A DNA stretch of 64,000 nucleotides from Nostoc indistinguendum CM1-VF10 (GCA_019359215.1 JAHHHS010000007.1:1-64000), one strand, 5' to 3'; positions 18,205 to 27,601 are shown, numbered from the stretch's first letter. Translations and numbers: made by a program. Notes: generated by a model from the sequence alone, not told the origin.

Positions 18205-18261
18205 TTGAATAATTCGTAATTCGTAATGGGCTACGCCCCGCCACGCTAACGTAATTCGTAA

Positions 18262-18374
18262 TTAATTTTAGGAGAGCTGCCTAACTTCGACCTCTACTTG
18301 GATCTGGCAACAGGTTAAGACAAGTCGGCTCGGTGAACCAAGAATCCCACGGCTTCAAGCCGTGGGAGTGTCAA
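18262..18374 (+). mobile_element. Orphan IS200/IS605-type right end
   Basis: The sequence GTGAACCAAGAATCCCACGG, a 9-bp perfect hairpin CCCACGGCT/AGCCGTGGG (18346-18366) and the closing GGGAGTGTCAA match the way right ends of cyanobacterial TnpB-encoding IS605-group elements look to me from memory; in intact elements this region is also the 3' part of the TnpB guide RNA. No tnpB or tnpA is present. The tip abuts the rpmB stop codon, so the hairpin may now serve as its terminator. Confidence 0.5.
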
Positions 18375-18611
18375 TTAGTAATGATTTAGGTTAATGCCAG
18401 CTTCTTTTGCCATTGCTTCTAACCCTTTAACTTCTAAGCTTTTGATTGCTTTAGTAGACAGCTTTAATTTTACCCAGCGATTTCCGCCTGCCCACCAAAC
18501 ACGCTTGCTTTGCAGATTAGCGTGCTGAAGGCGTTTTGTACGGCGGTGGGAGTGGGAAACAGCAAAGGCGTTATTTGCCTTCTTACCAGTTAGTTCACAG
18601 CGACGGGACAT
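18375..18611 (-). CDS. rpmB: 50S ribosomal protein L28
   Basis: 78 residues, normal for bL28. Starts [20 protein letters not shown] and contains [20 protein letters not shown]. Large-subunit structural protein. Stands alone; the hairpin directly after its stop may end transcription. Confidence 0.96.
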   Translation of the reverse strand: MSRRCELTGKKANNAFAVSHSHRRTKRLQHANLQSKRVWWAGGNRWVKLKLSTKAIKSLEVKGLEAMAKEAGINLNHY

Positions 18612-18762
18612 AGCAAGTATCTCCAGATTGTTATTTTAATACAGCCTTTCCATTTTAGGTCTTAGGCAACAGAAGTGGAGAAGAGAGTAGGGAGATTAGG
18701 GCAGGGGGAAGGGGAGAGAAGGGGACAAGAGGTGAGAACTTGAAACAAGTCTTTCTCCTTGT

Positions 18763-18794
18763 CCCCAATGCCCAATGCCCAATGCCCAATGCCC
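18763..18794. repeat. Heptamer tandem repeat (CCCAATG)n
   Basis: About four copies of CCCAATG between rpmB and htpG, an STRR-type array common in Nostoc-like genomes. Confidence 0.7.
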
Positions 18795-18802
18795 GACTCG
18801 CA

Positions 18803-20791
18803 CTATTTACTTGCTTGTTCCGTCAGTTTAGTGAGTACCTCATTTGATCGCTCGACAAAAGATTTCATTCCCTCAGCGTCAAAGCCTTTCTGAGACATCA
18901 GCGCTAGATCGTAGACGTGTTGGCAAATCAAGTTCACTAACTGATCTGTATGCGATTGACCGTCACCTTGAATAATACTACCTTGGTTAAGATTTGCCAG
19001 ATTTTGAATTAGCGGGTGAGCAGTATTCACCAGCAAAATGTGATCTTCGGGAAACTCTGCTGTCCCCTGCTGCATCATGGCGTTCATTTCTCGCAGGCGG
19101 CGAAGAATCTCTGGTAAAAGCACCATCGCAGGTGGTGTACCTTGAGGATCGTCTGATTTCAAAGCTTCGGTACGGATGTTGAGTTTGGGTTTGTTGAGAG
19201 ATTTCTCAAATAACTCTTTAATCGTCTCACTGCGGGTTTTGTTCGTTTTGGGATCGACAATTTCCGTAGCTTTATCTTGTTCTAGCAGGGTATTATCTAA
19301 ATCTGAGTCTACCCGCGTAAACTTGACATCCTGATATTCCCGCTCTAGGAAGTTGATAAAGTGGGTGTCGATGAAGGAGTCCATAAATAGGACTTCCAAG
19401 CCTTGATTTTTGTGTAGTTCTATGTACGTAGCTTGGGTTGTTTCATCGGTGCTGTAGAAAACCCGGTTTTCGTTACGTTCTTTGTTGCGTTCTAAATACT
19501 CTTTGAGTGTGGTGTAAGGAGCAGTGGGTGTTGAGTTCTCGGCACTGGGTGAGGGAGTAACATCTTGCCAAGCATCCCCCTCTGAGGACTGTACTTCAAC
19601 GGCTGGAGTTTCAGCAGCAGCTTTTTCTGTCAGCTTGGCGGTGGTGCGGAAAACGATGATATCTTCAATTTGTTTTTTGAATTTCTCGTCGTTGAGAACG
19701 CCGAATTTTACAAAAGTACCGAGGTCTTTCCAGGCGCTGATGTATTGTTCACGATTATCGCGGAAAAGTTCTTTGAGGCGATCGCCTACTTTTTTGGCAA
19801 TGTAGTCACCAATCCGCTTCACAGTGCGATCGCCTTGCAAGGCACTACGCGATACGTTTAGGGGAATATCGGTACTATCAATCACACCCCGCATCGGCAT
19901 CAGAAATTGCGGGATAATTTCTTCGCAGTTGTCGCTAACAAAAACTTGATTGCAAAATAGCTTGATCTGCCCTTTGGTAACATCTACATCCGGCCTCATT
20001 TTGGGGAAATACAGAATCCCGTTGATGATAAAGGGATAGTCTGTATTTAAATGTACCCACAACAGAGGTTCTTCCTGAAAAGGATACAGGTAGCGGTAAA
20101 ACTCTAAATAATCTTCTTGACTCAGATTACTTGGAGACTCTCGCCACGGTGCTTTTTGCTTATTTACTACTTCACCGTCCAGTTTAATTGGGACTGGCAA
20201 GAAATCGCAATAAGTCTTGACAAGATTCTTAATTCGTGCAGATTCAAGAAATTCTTCCTCTTCTCCTTGCAGGCTGAGAGTAATAGTAGTACCGCGAGTT
20301 GTTCGGGGTGATTCTTCTAGGGTGAATGCTGGCGAACCATCGCAAGTCCAGTGAACCGCCTGCGCCCCTTCTTGATAGGAGAGGGTATCAATTTCTACCT
20401 TCTGCGCCACCATGAAGGAAGAGTAGAAACCAAGACCGAAGTGGCCGATTATCGGTTGATCTGATTTGCCTTCATACTTATGAATAAATTCTTCAGCACT
20501 AGAAAAGGCAACCTGATTGATATATTTCTTAACTTCTTCTGCGGTCATCCCGATACCATTATCGGAGATGGATAGGGTTTTGTTATCTTTGTCAATGGCA
20601 ATTTCAATTTCTGGTTCGCCGATATCTCCAGCGTAATCTCCGGCGCGGGATACCATTTTCAGCTTTTGGATGGCGTCTACAGCGTTGGATACCAGTTCTC
20701 GCAAGAAGATTTGGTGATCTGAGTAAAGTGACTTCTTAATGATTGGGAAAATATTCTCAGTATGAATACTGATAGTGCCTTGTTCTAGCAT
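18803..20791 (-). CDS. htpG: Molecular chaperone HtpG (Hsp90)
   Basis: 662-residue ATP-dependent dimeric chaperone. The GHKL ATPase domain shows FLRELVSNAVDAIQKLK, DNGIGMT and GHFGLGFYSSFMVA; the middle domain follows (NVSRSALQGDRTVKRI) and a C-terminal dimerisation domain ends the protein. The linker around residues 375-430 is acidic/Ser/Thr-rich, as in bacterial HtpG. Divergent from the broken ATPase gene across a 347-bp spacer. Confidence 0.96.
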   Translation of the reverse strand: MLEQGTISIHTENIFPIIKKSLYSDHQIFLRELVSNAVDAIQKLKMVSRAGDYAGDIGEPEIEIAIDKDNKTLSISDNGIGMTAEEVKKYINQVAFSSAEEFIHKYEGKSDQPIIGHFGLGFYSSFMVAQKVEIDTLSYQEGAQAVHWTCDGSPAFTLEESPRTTRGTTITLSLQGEEEEFLESARIKNLVKTYCDFLPVPIKLDGEVVNKQKAPWRESPSNLSQEDYLEFYRYLYPFQEEPLLWVHLNTDYPFIINGILYFPKMRPDVDVTKGQIKLFCNQVFVSDNCEEIIPQFLMPMRGVIDSTDIPLNVSRSALQGDRTVKRIGDYIAKKVGDRLKELFRDNREQYISAWKDLGTFVKFGVLNDEKFKKQIEDIIVFRTTAKLTEKAAAETPAVEVQSSEGDAWQDVTPSPSAENSTPTAPYTTLKEYLERNKERNENRVFYSTDETTQATYIELHKNQGLEVLFMDSFIDTHFINFLEREYQDVKFTRVDSDLDNTLLEQDKATEIVDPKTNKTRSETIKELFEKSLNKPKLNIRTEALKSDDPQGTPPAMVLLPEILRRLREMNAMMQQGTAEFPEDHILLVNTAHPLIQNLANLNQGSIIQGDGQSHTDQLVNLICQHVYDLALMSQKGFDAEGMKSFVERSNEVLTKLTEQASK

Positions 20792-21138
20792 AATTGGTAA
20801 TTTTTCGATGTTAGTATCTGAAATGATGATAGTGGCTAATATAGCCTAGCCTTCTGTTTTCCAGAATAAACCCGGAGAAAATAGAAGGGTATGATACCAA
20901 TTAGGATTTTAAAAGCATAACTTAGGCGATCGCACCTTTTTTGAGCATTGTTTGCCCCCATTTTCTGATTCGGATTTCCCTACTCCCAATTTTCACCGCA
21001 GGTTTATTAACCTAATTGAGACTGTTACCTAAGTACTACTGCCAGTTTTTTCCAACACCAAAAAATAGTGATACGGATAAGTTTGGCCGATTTTTTGATA
21101 AATATTCCGAATTTCTAATATTGCAATATTTTTTACTT
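20792..21138. other. Divergent spacer htpG / ATPase pseudogene
   Basis: AT-rich region that must hold the htpG promoter on the minus strand. I find no clear CIRCE-type inverted repeat (TTAGCACTC-N9-GAGTGCTAA) and no other feature. Confidence 0.4.
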
Positions 21139-21369
21139 ATGGTTAATAGTTCTGACTTACTCGCAAAACTCTACAATGCCTTTAAGCCCTTTGAACCCTT
21201 ACCCGCAGGTGATCCAAAATATGTAGATTGTCAGGATGTGCGCAAAGATGCGGATATTGAGCAAGAGTTGGGAAATCGGATGCGATTAGCAGATACAAAT
21301 ACTTGCCAATTGTATTCTGGCCATCGGGGTGCGGGGAAGTCTACAGAATTACTCAGGTTAAAGAAATAT

Positions 21370-21556
21370 GGCTCTCCTAGACTAGTTATAATAAATTAAT
21401 ACTTGATATCAGGTTAAATCCTTACATAGTCAGGGATTCAAGAGGAACAAAGTAATTTTTTATTAAATCTTTTATTTTATTTTAGGCAACCCTTGTTATA
21501 TCAATCGTTTTAGCCGTTTTTTAGTGTTAATTTATCAACCCAAGTCTGGGAGAGCT
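21370..21556. mobile_element. MITE-like insertion 1 (187 bp, 8-bp target duplication)
   Basis: Direct repeat AGAAATAT stands at 21362-21369 and 21557-21564. The ends are imperfect inverted repeats: GGCTCTCCTAGACT on the left and AGTCTGGGAGAGCT on the right, extending to 33 bp with 25 matches. There is no coding frame inside. An 8-bp duplication fits families such as IS66, IS256 or ISAs1; which one mobilised it is unknown. Confidence 0.88.
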
Positions 21557-22084
21557 AGAAATATTTAGAAAATCGGCAATTTTATGTGGTCTATTTTGCT
21601 GCTGATGAAGAGGATATTGATTCAGAAGATGCCCAGTATACAGATATACTCCTCGCCTGTACCCGCCGTTTGCTCAAAGATTTAAAAAGAATTGCTAATC
21701 CTCGTCCTATACTCAACTGGTTGAAAGGTCGTTGGGAAGATTTGAAAGATTTGGCGCAGACTCCCATAGAATTTGAAAGTTTGGGAGTAGAAGCACAGCT
21801 AACTCAATTTGCTAAGTTGACCGCAAATTTAAGGGCTGTTCCTGAACTACGCCAGAAGATTCGCCAAAAAATTGATCCTTATAGCGTCACATTAATTCAG
21901 GTGTTAAATGAGTTTCTGGTGGATGCAAAACAGCACTTACCTAATGGCTACAAAAAACTGGCGGTAATTGTCGATAACTTAGACCGAATGGTATTAGTCA
22001 AACATGGAGAACGCACCAACTCTGAGGAAGTCTTTTTAGACCGTAGCGAACAACTCCAAGCTTTAGATTGCCATTTGATTTATA

Positions 22085-22210
22085 AGCTAATCGTCATTTA
22101 AATTGCACCATTTTTATGGTGATAAAAGCTGCAAACCCTCTCCCCTGCTCCCTGCCCCCTGCCCCCTGCCCCCCTGCGATCTCAATGTGCAAATTAAATG
22201 CTTAACAGCT
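22085..22210. mobile_element. MITE-like insertion 2 (126 bp, TA target)
   Basis: Ends AGCTAATCGTCATTTAAATT... and its right counterpart are inverted repeats of 24 bp with 18 matches, flanked by TA at 22083-22084 and 22211-22212, as in IS630/Tc1-mariner insertions. The middle holds a C-rich heptamer run (CCCCCTG)n. Confidence 0.82.
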
Positions 22211-22787
22211 TACTGTCCCCATTTCAATGGTCTATTCTACAAGGGCAACAGACCTCAGAGATATCTACGGCGACCCCCAAATTTTGCCGATGATTATGGT
22301 AAACACTCTCAAGGGGGAAGTTTATCAGCCAGAACTCAAGAAAGTTAAGGAAGTAATTAACAAGCGAGTCTGGCAAATTGCACCCGAACTATCACTAGAA
22401 ACAGAAATTTTCGACAGTTCCCAAACCTTAGACAGACTTTGTTTAATGAGTGGAGGTCACGTGAGGAATTTGCTATTGTTAACTCAAGATGCCTTTGGAC
22501 GCACTGAAAAGTTACCTGTTTCAGAAAACGCGGTGCGACGAGCAATTACTCAAGCCAGAGATACTTATCGCCGCACTGTGGAAAATCATCAATGGTGTCT
22601 GTTAGTGGAAGTGTCTTGTTCTAAGCGCATTATTAATGATGACTTGTATCGCAGTTTGATGTATAACCGTTGTCTTTTAGAATACCGCTATTTGGATGAT
22701 GATGGAGAAATGCAGCGTTGGTATGATATTCATCCATTGATTCATTCAAGGAATTCCAGAATTTAAAGAAGCCGTAGCGAAACTTTC

Positions 22788-23366
22788 ATGAACCCAAATT
22801 TAAGTGATTGGGATGATGAGTTACCCCCAGAACCAGAAGAAGCTTATCAAGACTTGCTTCGCGCACTGAAGCGGAAATCAGGATTTGGTTTGTTTTTTGT
22901 CCAATGTACACCTGTGGAAGCAGACAATTTGATTATCAAACTTCCCCAAGAGATTCCGCAGAAAAAGATTGCAGTTTTGCGATTGGTTGAGGCGATTGAT
23001 AATTTATATCAGCCCGTAGCAGAGTTTATTAAAAACAAGCAAATTGATATTTTATTGATTAAAGGTCTGGAATATTCTTTATATAAGTATGAAAAAAGAA
23101 GTTTTGGAGAAATTACAGAAGGGCAATTTAGTAATTTAACTAGTGTTCCGCATATTTTAAATCACTTAAACCAACAGCCAGAACGCTTTACAGATGATTT
23201 TCCCATTAGCTTTGTTTTTCTTTTGCGTTCGTTTTCGATAAACTACTTTATTCATCGTGCCCCAGATTTTTTTGATTGGCGTTCTGGGGTGTTTGAATTA
23301 CCGACTACACCAGAAGTAGTAGATGAATTAAAAGCGATGCCTATGAATGACAAATTAAAAATTTAA
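22788..23366 (+). CDS. STAND-like NTPase-derived protein, apparently C-terminally short
   Basis: 192 residues. The layout GFGLFFVQCTPVEADNLI, IDILLIKGLEYSL and then APDFFDWRSGVFELP matches the N-terminal degenerate NTPase-like region of large cyanobacterial TPR proteins as I remember them; there the segment after RSGVFEF leads into many TPRs. Here the protein stops 20 residues later, with no TPRs. No Walker A lysine is visible at the expected place. It was coupled by an ATGA overlap to the now-broken ATPase upstream. It may be a decayed partner or a minimal version; function unknown. Confidence 0.55.
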   Translation: MNPNLSDWDDELPPEPEEAYQDLLRALKRKSGFGLFFVQCTPVEADNLIIKLPQEIPQKKIAVLRLVEAIDNLYQPVAEFIKNKQIDILLIKGLEYSLYKYEKRSFGEITEGQFSNLTSVPHILNHLNQQPERFTDDFPISFVFLLRSFSINYFIHRAPDFFDWRSGVFELPTTPEVVDELKAMPMNDKLKI

Positions 23367-23390
23367 CCTATCTTGAAGAACGGAAATCAA

Positions 23391-23729
23391 ATGGCAGAAA
23401 TAATCAATATTGAACAAGCAGTATTAGATAATTTGCGAATTCTCTCAAATGACAAGCAACAAGAAGTCCTAGATTTTGTTGAGTTTCTTGTTGAAAAAAC
23501 AGTCAACCACCAGCATTTAGATACTGAAGATTCAGATTCTAGTATCTCATCAAATCTTCAACAGCAAAAACGGCTATCTCTCCGAGAAATTGCCCGACTA
23601 CCTGTAGCAGAACGTCACAAAATACTAAAACCTTTTATCGCCACCATAGCCGAAGATTTTTTGAATGACCCAGAATTAACAGAGTTTGCCGTTCTGGATG
23701 GTGAAGACTGGGAAACCGAGAATGACTAA
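23391..23729 (+). CDS. Antitoxin-like protein (DUF2281-type N-terminus)
   Basis: 112 residues from the ATG at 23391. The opening, a helix with LDNLRILSNDKQQEVLDFVE, matches antitoxins of the DUF2281 type, and a Ser/Asp-rich linker precedes RLSLREIARLPVAERHKILK. Its stop overlaps the toxin start (ATGACTAA), the usual coupling of toxin-antitoxin operons. It would bind and neutralise the MazF-like toxin and repress the operon; both roles are inferred from the context. Confidence 0.75.
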   Translation: MAEIINIEQAVLDNLRILSNDKQQEVLDFVEFLVEKTVNHQHLDTEDSDSSISSNLQQQKRLSLREIARLPVAERHKILKPFIATIAEDFLNDPELTEFAVLDGEDWETEND

Positions 23730-24084
23730 TCCCAAAAAAGGTGAGATTTGGCTAGTGCAACTTGATCCAACCAGAGGACAAGAAATTCAGAAAACTCGCC
23801 CTGCTGTTGTGATTAGTTCTGATATATTTATTTCTATACCAATGCGGATTATTATTCCTGTGGCAACATGGCAACCTAAATTCCAAAATCGCCTTTTCAT
23901 GATTCCTATCCAGCAAACTAATGAAAATGGCTTAGACTCAAACTCAGCAGGTAATGTTTTGCAAATTCGTAGTGTAACAACTGAGCGTGTCCGGTGTTTA
24001 GGAAAAGTTTCAACAGTCGTTATGCAAGAATTACTAGATGGTTTAATTATCTGTATTGATTATGCTCCTGAAAGCAACGACTGA
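23722..24084 (+). CDS. MazF/PemK-family toxin (mRNA endoribonuclease)
   Basis: 120 residues from the ATG at 23722. PKKGEIWLVQLDPTRGQEIQ and KTRPAVVISSD are the hallmark first strands of the PemK/MazF fold, with the Arg of the RGQE-x-x-K-x-R-P segment; the TTERV(R) segment and the C-terminal hydrophobic helix follow. Such toxins cut single-stranded RNA at short motifs. Complete in length, paired by an 8-nt overlap with the upstream antitoxin. Confidence 0.88.
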   Translation: MTNPKKGEIWLVQLDPTRGQEIQKTRPAVVISSDIFISIPMRIIIPVATWQPKFQNRLFMIPIQQTNENGLDSNSAGNVLQIRSVTTERVRCLGKVSTVVMQELLDGLIICIDYAPESND

Positions 24085-24201
24085 AAAAGAGCATCTTTGA
24101 GAAAAATACAATTCAGATATAGCGATCGCTTTCTCATTTCGACTGAAAAGACTAACTGAGATTAACAGCGATGGCTATACATTACTAAATATAAAGTTAA
24201 G

Positions 24202-24227
24202 CTATCTTCAGGAACACAAATCAAATG
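24202..24227 (+). repeat. Decayed copy of the antitoxin leader
   Basis: This 26-bp stretch matches 23368-23393 (the antitoxin leader through its ATG) at 22 of 26 positions, then opens a 17-codon frame that soon stops. It looks like the relic of a second antitoxin gene or a partial duplication. Confidence 0.5.
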
Positions 24228-24346
24228 TTAGAAAACGCCCAAGAGCAAAAACAGCTGTATATTAAATCTCAGTTTTAAGCAGCTTAAATTAAAAGCGATC
24301 GCACATAAATTACTAAATATAAACTCATGGCGATCGCTTTTTCTGA

Positions 24347-26989
24347 CTATGTAGCAATCTGTGGTACTGATACCTTCACCAGCGCTTTTTTGCTAAAAGA
24401 TAGACCATTTTCATTTTTGTCAATGATAATCGTGTCTCCAGAGATAAAAGTATTCTCCAATAACTTGGTGGCAAGGGGGTTTTCTACTTCTCGCTGAATT
24501 GCCCGTTTCAGTGGACGGGCACCATAAACTGGATCATAGCCTGATTCGACAAGGTGATCGCAAGCTGCTTGGGATATCTCAAAAAAGATTTTTTGCTCGC
24601 GCAGCAGATTTTCTACCCGCTTGAGTTGAATACGGATGATATGCCGCATTTCGGTGCGATTTAGGGTATGGAAGAGAATAATGTCATCGACGCGGTTGAG
24701 AAATTCGGGGCGGAAATGCGATCGCAAAGCATCCATTACCCGCTTCCGCATCGTTTCATACTTAGAATCATCACCAGATACATCCAAGATATGTTCGCTA
24801 CCAATGTTGCTGGTCATCACAATAACGGTGTTACGAAAATCTACCGTTCTCCCCTGAGAGTCAGTAATTCTCCCATCATCTAACACCTGCAATAAAATAT
24901 TGAACACATCGGGGTGCGCCTTTTCGACTTCATCCAGCAGCACCACTGAGTAAGGACGACGGCGAACCGTCTCGGAAAGCTGACCGCCTTCTTCATAGCC
25001 TACGTATCCTGGAGGCGCTCCCACAAGGCGAGAAACTGAGTGTTTTTCCATATACTCAGACATATCCAAGCGCACTAAGGCATCATCAGAATCAAAGAGA
25101 AACTGAGCTAAAGCACGGGCGAGTTCGGTTTTGCCCACACCTGTGGGGCCCATGAACAAAAATGAACCAATGGGACGCGAGGGATCTTTCATCCCCGCAC
25201 GGGCGCGCCGTATCGCGGCTGCTACCGCTTCTACAGCTTCTTCTTGCCCAATGACTCGTTGATGCAAATGACTTTCTAGTTGCAGCAATTTTTGCCGTTC
25301 CGATTCCAACAAGCGATTGACGGGAATTCCTGTCCATTTGGCGACGATTTCGGCAATATCAGCTTCGGTGACTTGTTCTCGCAACAACGTAGAACCTTGG
25401 TTTTGAATTTCTAAAAGGCTCGCTTCTTTGGCTTCGCGCTCATGCTGTACTCCTTCCAATTTGCCATATTTCAATTGGGCAGCTTTATTTAAGTCATAAG
25501 CGCGTTCCGCCTGTTCAATTTGCACTCGCAGGGCATCTTCTTCTTTCTTTAAGGCGCTTATCGCCTCCAATATCTGCTTTTCACCTTGCCATTGCTCATT
25601 AAATACTTGCTGTTTTTCTGTTAAATCGGCAATTTCTTGCTCAATTCGCTCCAAACGTTCTCTCGTTTGCGGAATACCTTTTTCTTCGCCAGCTAATGAC
25701 AGTTTTTCCATTTCTAACTGCATGAGGCGGCGATCAATGGTTTCCAATTCGGCTGGTTTGGAGGTAATCTCCATTTTCAACTGTGCTGCTGCTTCATCTA
25801 CCAAATCAATGGCTTTATCTGGTAAGAAGCGATCGCTAATATAACGTGCTGACAGGGTTGCTGCTGCTACCAACGCCGAATCAGAAATTTTGACGTTGTG
25901 ATGCACTTCATAACGTTCTTTCAATCCCCGCAGAATGGAAATAGTATTTTCCACAGTTGGCTGATCGACAAATACTTGCTGAAAGCGACGTTCTAGGGCA
26001 GCATCTTTCTCAATGTGTTTGCGGAATTCGTCGAGGGTAGTCGCACCAATACAACGCAGTTCTCCCCGCGCCAGCATTGGTTTGAGTAAATTTCCGGCAT
26101 CCATTGCCCCTTGTTGGGTGGAACCTGCGCCAACTACGGTATGCAATTCGTCAATAAACAGTACGATGTCACCGTTAGATTCTGTAACTTCCTTGAGGAC
26201 TGCTTTCAGACGTTCTTCAAATTCTCCTCGTAATTTTGCCCCAGCAATCAAACTACCGATATCTAAAGAAATAAGTTTGCGGTTTTTCAGAGATTCGGGA
26301 ACGTCGCCATTTACCATTCGCTGTGCCAAAGCTTCTGCGATCGCAGTTTTACCTACCCCAGGTTCACCAATCAATACAGGGTTATTTTTGCTACGACGAG
26401 ACAATACTTGAATTACCCGCCGAATTTCCTCATCCCGTCCAATTACCGGGTCGAGTTTTCCAGATTTTGCCTGTTCTGTCAAATCTCTACCAAATTTTTG
26501 TAAGGCTTCATAACGAGATTCTGGGCTTTGATCTGTCACCTTTTGGCTGCCGCGAATGGCTTTGATCGCAACTTCTAGTTTAGCTGCATCCGCACTAAAG
26601 CCTTTGAGTATCTTTCGTCCAACGCGATCGTCTTCAGCAAAGGCTAAGAGTATGTGTTCCACAGAAATGTAGGAGTCTTTCATCCTGACTCTAGCTTCCT
26701 CGGCTCGATCTAGTAAAACATCTAAACTGCGGCTAAGGTAAAGCTGATCGCTTTTACCAACTTTGGGCTGACGTTGGGTAAAGGCTTCTAGCTGCTGTTG
26801 GAAGCGGATTGGATCAACCTCAGATTTAGCGAGGATACGTATTGCTAGACTAGTGGGTTCTTCTAACAGAGCAATAATTAAATGTTCAACATCTAGTTGC
26901 TGTTGTTGATAAGCACGGACTATATCCTGAGATTTAACAATCGCTTCCCAGGCTTTATCAGTAAATTTATTCGGATCTGTAGGTTGCAT
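24347..26989 (-). CDS. clpB: ATP-dependent disaggregase ClpB
   Basis: 880 residues, full length for the hexameric Hsp100 disaggregase. The N-domain with two Clp-N repeats is followed by AAA-1 (GEPGVGKT near residue 207), the coiled-coil middle domain (about 400-530, rich in Glu, Leu, Gln), AAA-2 (GPTGVGKT near residue 608) and the C-terminal small domain. The middle domain distinguishes it from ClpC/ClpA. Cyanobacteria usually carry two clpB copies; which one this is cannot be decided here. No CIRCE element seen upstream. Confidence 0.95.
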   Translation of the reverse strand: MQPTDPNKFTDKAWEAIVKSQDIVRAYQQQQLDVEHLIIALLEEPTSLAIRILAKSEVDPIRFQQQLEAFTQRQPKVGKSDQLYLSRSLDVLLDRAEEARVRMKDSYISVEHILLAFAEDDRVGRKILKGFSADAAKLEVAIKAIRGSQKVTDQSPESRYEALQKFGRDLTEQAKSGKLDPVIGRDEEIRRVIQVLSRRSKNNPVLIGEPGVGKTAIAEALAQRMVNGDVPESLKNRKLISLDIGSLIAGAKLRGEFEERLKAVLKEVTESNGDIVLFIDELHTVVGAGSTQQGAMDAGNLLKPMLARGELRCIGATTLDEFRKHIEKDAALERRFQQVFVDQPTVENTISILRGLKERYEVHHNVKISDSALVAAATLSARYISDRFLPDKAIDLVDEAAAQLKMEITSKPAELETIDRRLMQLEMEKLSLAGEEKGIPQTRERLERIEQEIADLTEKQQVFNEQWQGEKQILEAISALKKEEDALRVQIEQAERAYDLNKAAQLKYGKLEGVQHEREAKEASLLEIQNQGSTLLREQVTEADIAEIVAKWTGIPVNRLLESERQKLLQLESHLHQRVIGQEEAVEAVAAAIRRARAGMKDPSRPIGSFLFMGPTGVGKTELARALAQFLFDSDDALVRLDMSEYMEKHSVSRLVGAPPGYVGYEEGGQLSETVRRRPYSVVLLDEVEKAHPDVFNILLQVLDDGRITDSQGRTVDFRNTVIVMTSNIGSEHILDVSGDDSKYETMRKRVMDALRSHFRPEFLNRVDDIILFHTLNRTEMRHIIRIQLKRVENLLREQKIFFEISQAACDHLVESGYDPVYGARPLKRAIQREVENPLATKLLENTFISGDTIIIDKNENGLSFSKKALVKVSVPQIAT

Positions 26990-27601
26990 CTTTAGAATTT
27001 TAGAATTTTGATTTTTAGTTTAGGGATTGCGTGTTGGGGATTGGGGACTGGGTATTGGAAAAACTCTTGCCCAGTCTCTAATTATCCAAACATTCTCAGC
27101 GTATATCCGCGTGTATCTCCAGTGGCAATTTTGGATTGGTAATTGGCGATAGTTTAATCCATTACCTATTTTCTAATTTAAAACGAAAACACTGTTCTGA
27201 ACGGACTTTCTCAAACGGTGCTATTGGAGCGATGTCTACGACGGGCTATGCTTACGTTATTAGTGTTGCTCATCGACGACAGTATGGGCGTAATACTAAT
27301 AGGATTTACGCAGAGAAGATTCCCTAACCCGCCAAAAAAAGGGGAGGTAAAAAGTGAAAAGTCTCGCGCAATCGGTTAACAGGAGCGCGATACACCTGTC
27401 TGCGGAAAAAATAAATCTTCCCGTATCTGGTTCAGCTTTTCAAGACATCGGTGTGGATTTTCCTACAGCTTTATTGCCTTTGATAAAGTTTTACTCCGTA
27501 CTTAGGGAAAAGTAGGAGCGACGGAAACCGCTACTCTTAACTTTGGTGACTCAGCACAACTGAAGCTCAACTCCATCACCTAATATTCTTAATTATAAGA
27601 A
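26990..27601. other. Spacer clpB / gloA
   Basis: Contains short STRR-like repeats near 27030 (GGGGATTGGGGACTGGGTATTGG), the dispersed Nostoc repeat GCGATGTCTACGACGGGCTA at 27230-27249, and a small open frame with a good ribosome site (27354-27515). Nothing else is recognised. Confidence 0.5.
27354..27515 (+). CDS. Candidate small protein, 53 residues
   Basis: A GTG start sits 5 nt after GGGGAGGT, one of the best ribosome-binding sites in the window. The product (VKSLAQSVNRS... to FYSVLREK) has no membrane segment or known motif. Coding evidence is only the ribosome site plus an uninterrupted frame, so it may be chance. Confidence 0.35.
   Translation: MKSLAQSVNRSAIHLSAEKINLPVSGSAFQDIGVDFPTALLPLIKFYSVLREK

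Larger units (their letters stand above)
21139..22791 (+). pseudogene. P-loop ATPase gene broken by two insertions and a 4-bp duplication
   Basis: Reading starts at MVNSSDLLAKLYNAF; Walker A is GHRGAGKST. A 187-bp element (21370-21556) with an 8-bp target duplication stops the frame, a second element (22085-22210) at a TA shifts it, and a duplicated ATTC (22740-22747) shifts it again. Removing the two insertions with one target copy each and one ATTC leaves exactly 442 codons; the joints read KKYLENRQFY, HLIYTVPISM and HPLIQGIPEF. Later parts keep LAVIVDNLDRM (Walker B-like) and SGGHVRNLLLL (sensor-2-like), typical of AAA/STAND ATPases. The rebuilt stop overlaps the next start as ATGA, so it was cotranslated with the 22788 gene. 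Now non-functional unless the elements excise. Confidence 0.85.

Noticed and set aside
20792..21138. CIRCE heat-shock operator before htpG
   Set aside because: The inverted repeat TTAGCACTC-N9-GAGTGCTAA is not present.
27136..27327. 63-codon plus-strand frame after clpB
   Set aside because: Its middle is the dispersed repeat GCGATGTCTACGACGGGCTA; composition and lack of a ribosome site argue against coding.
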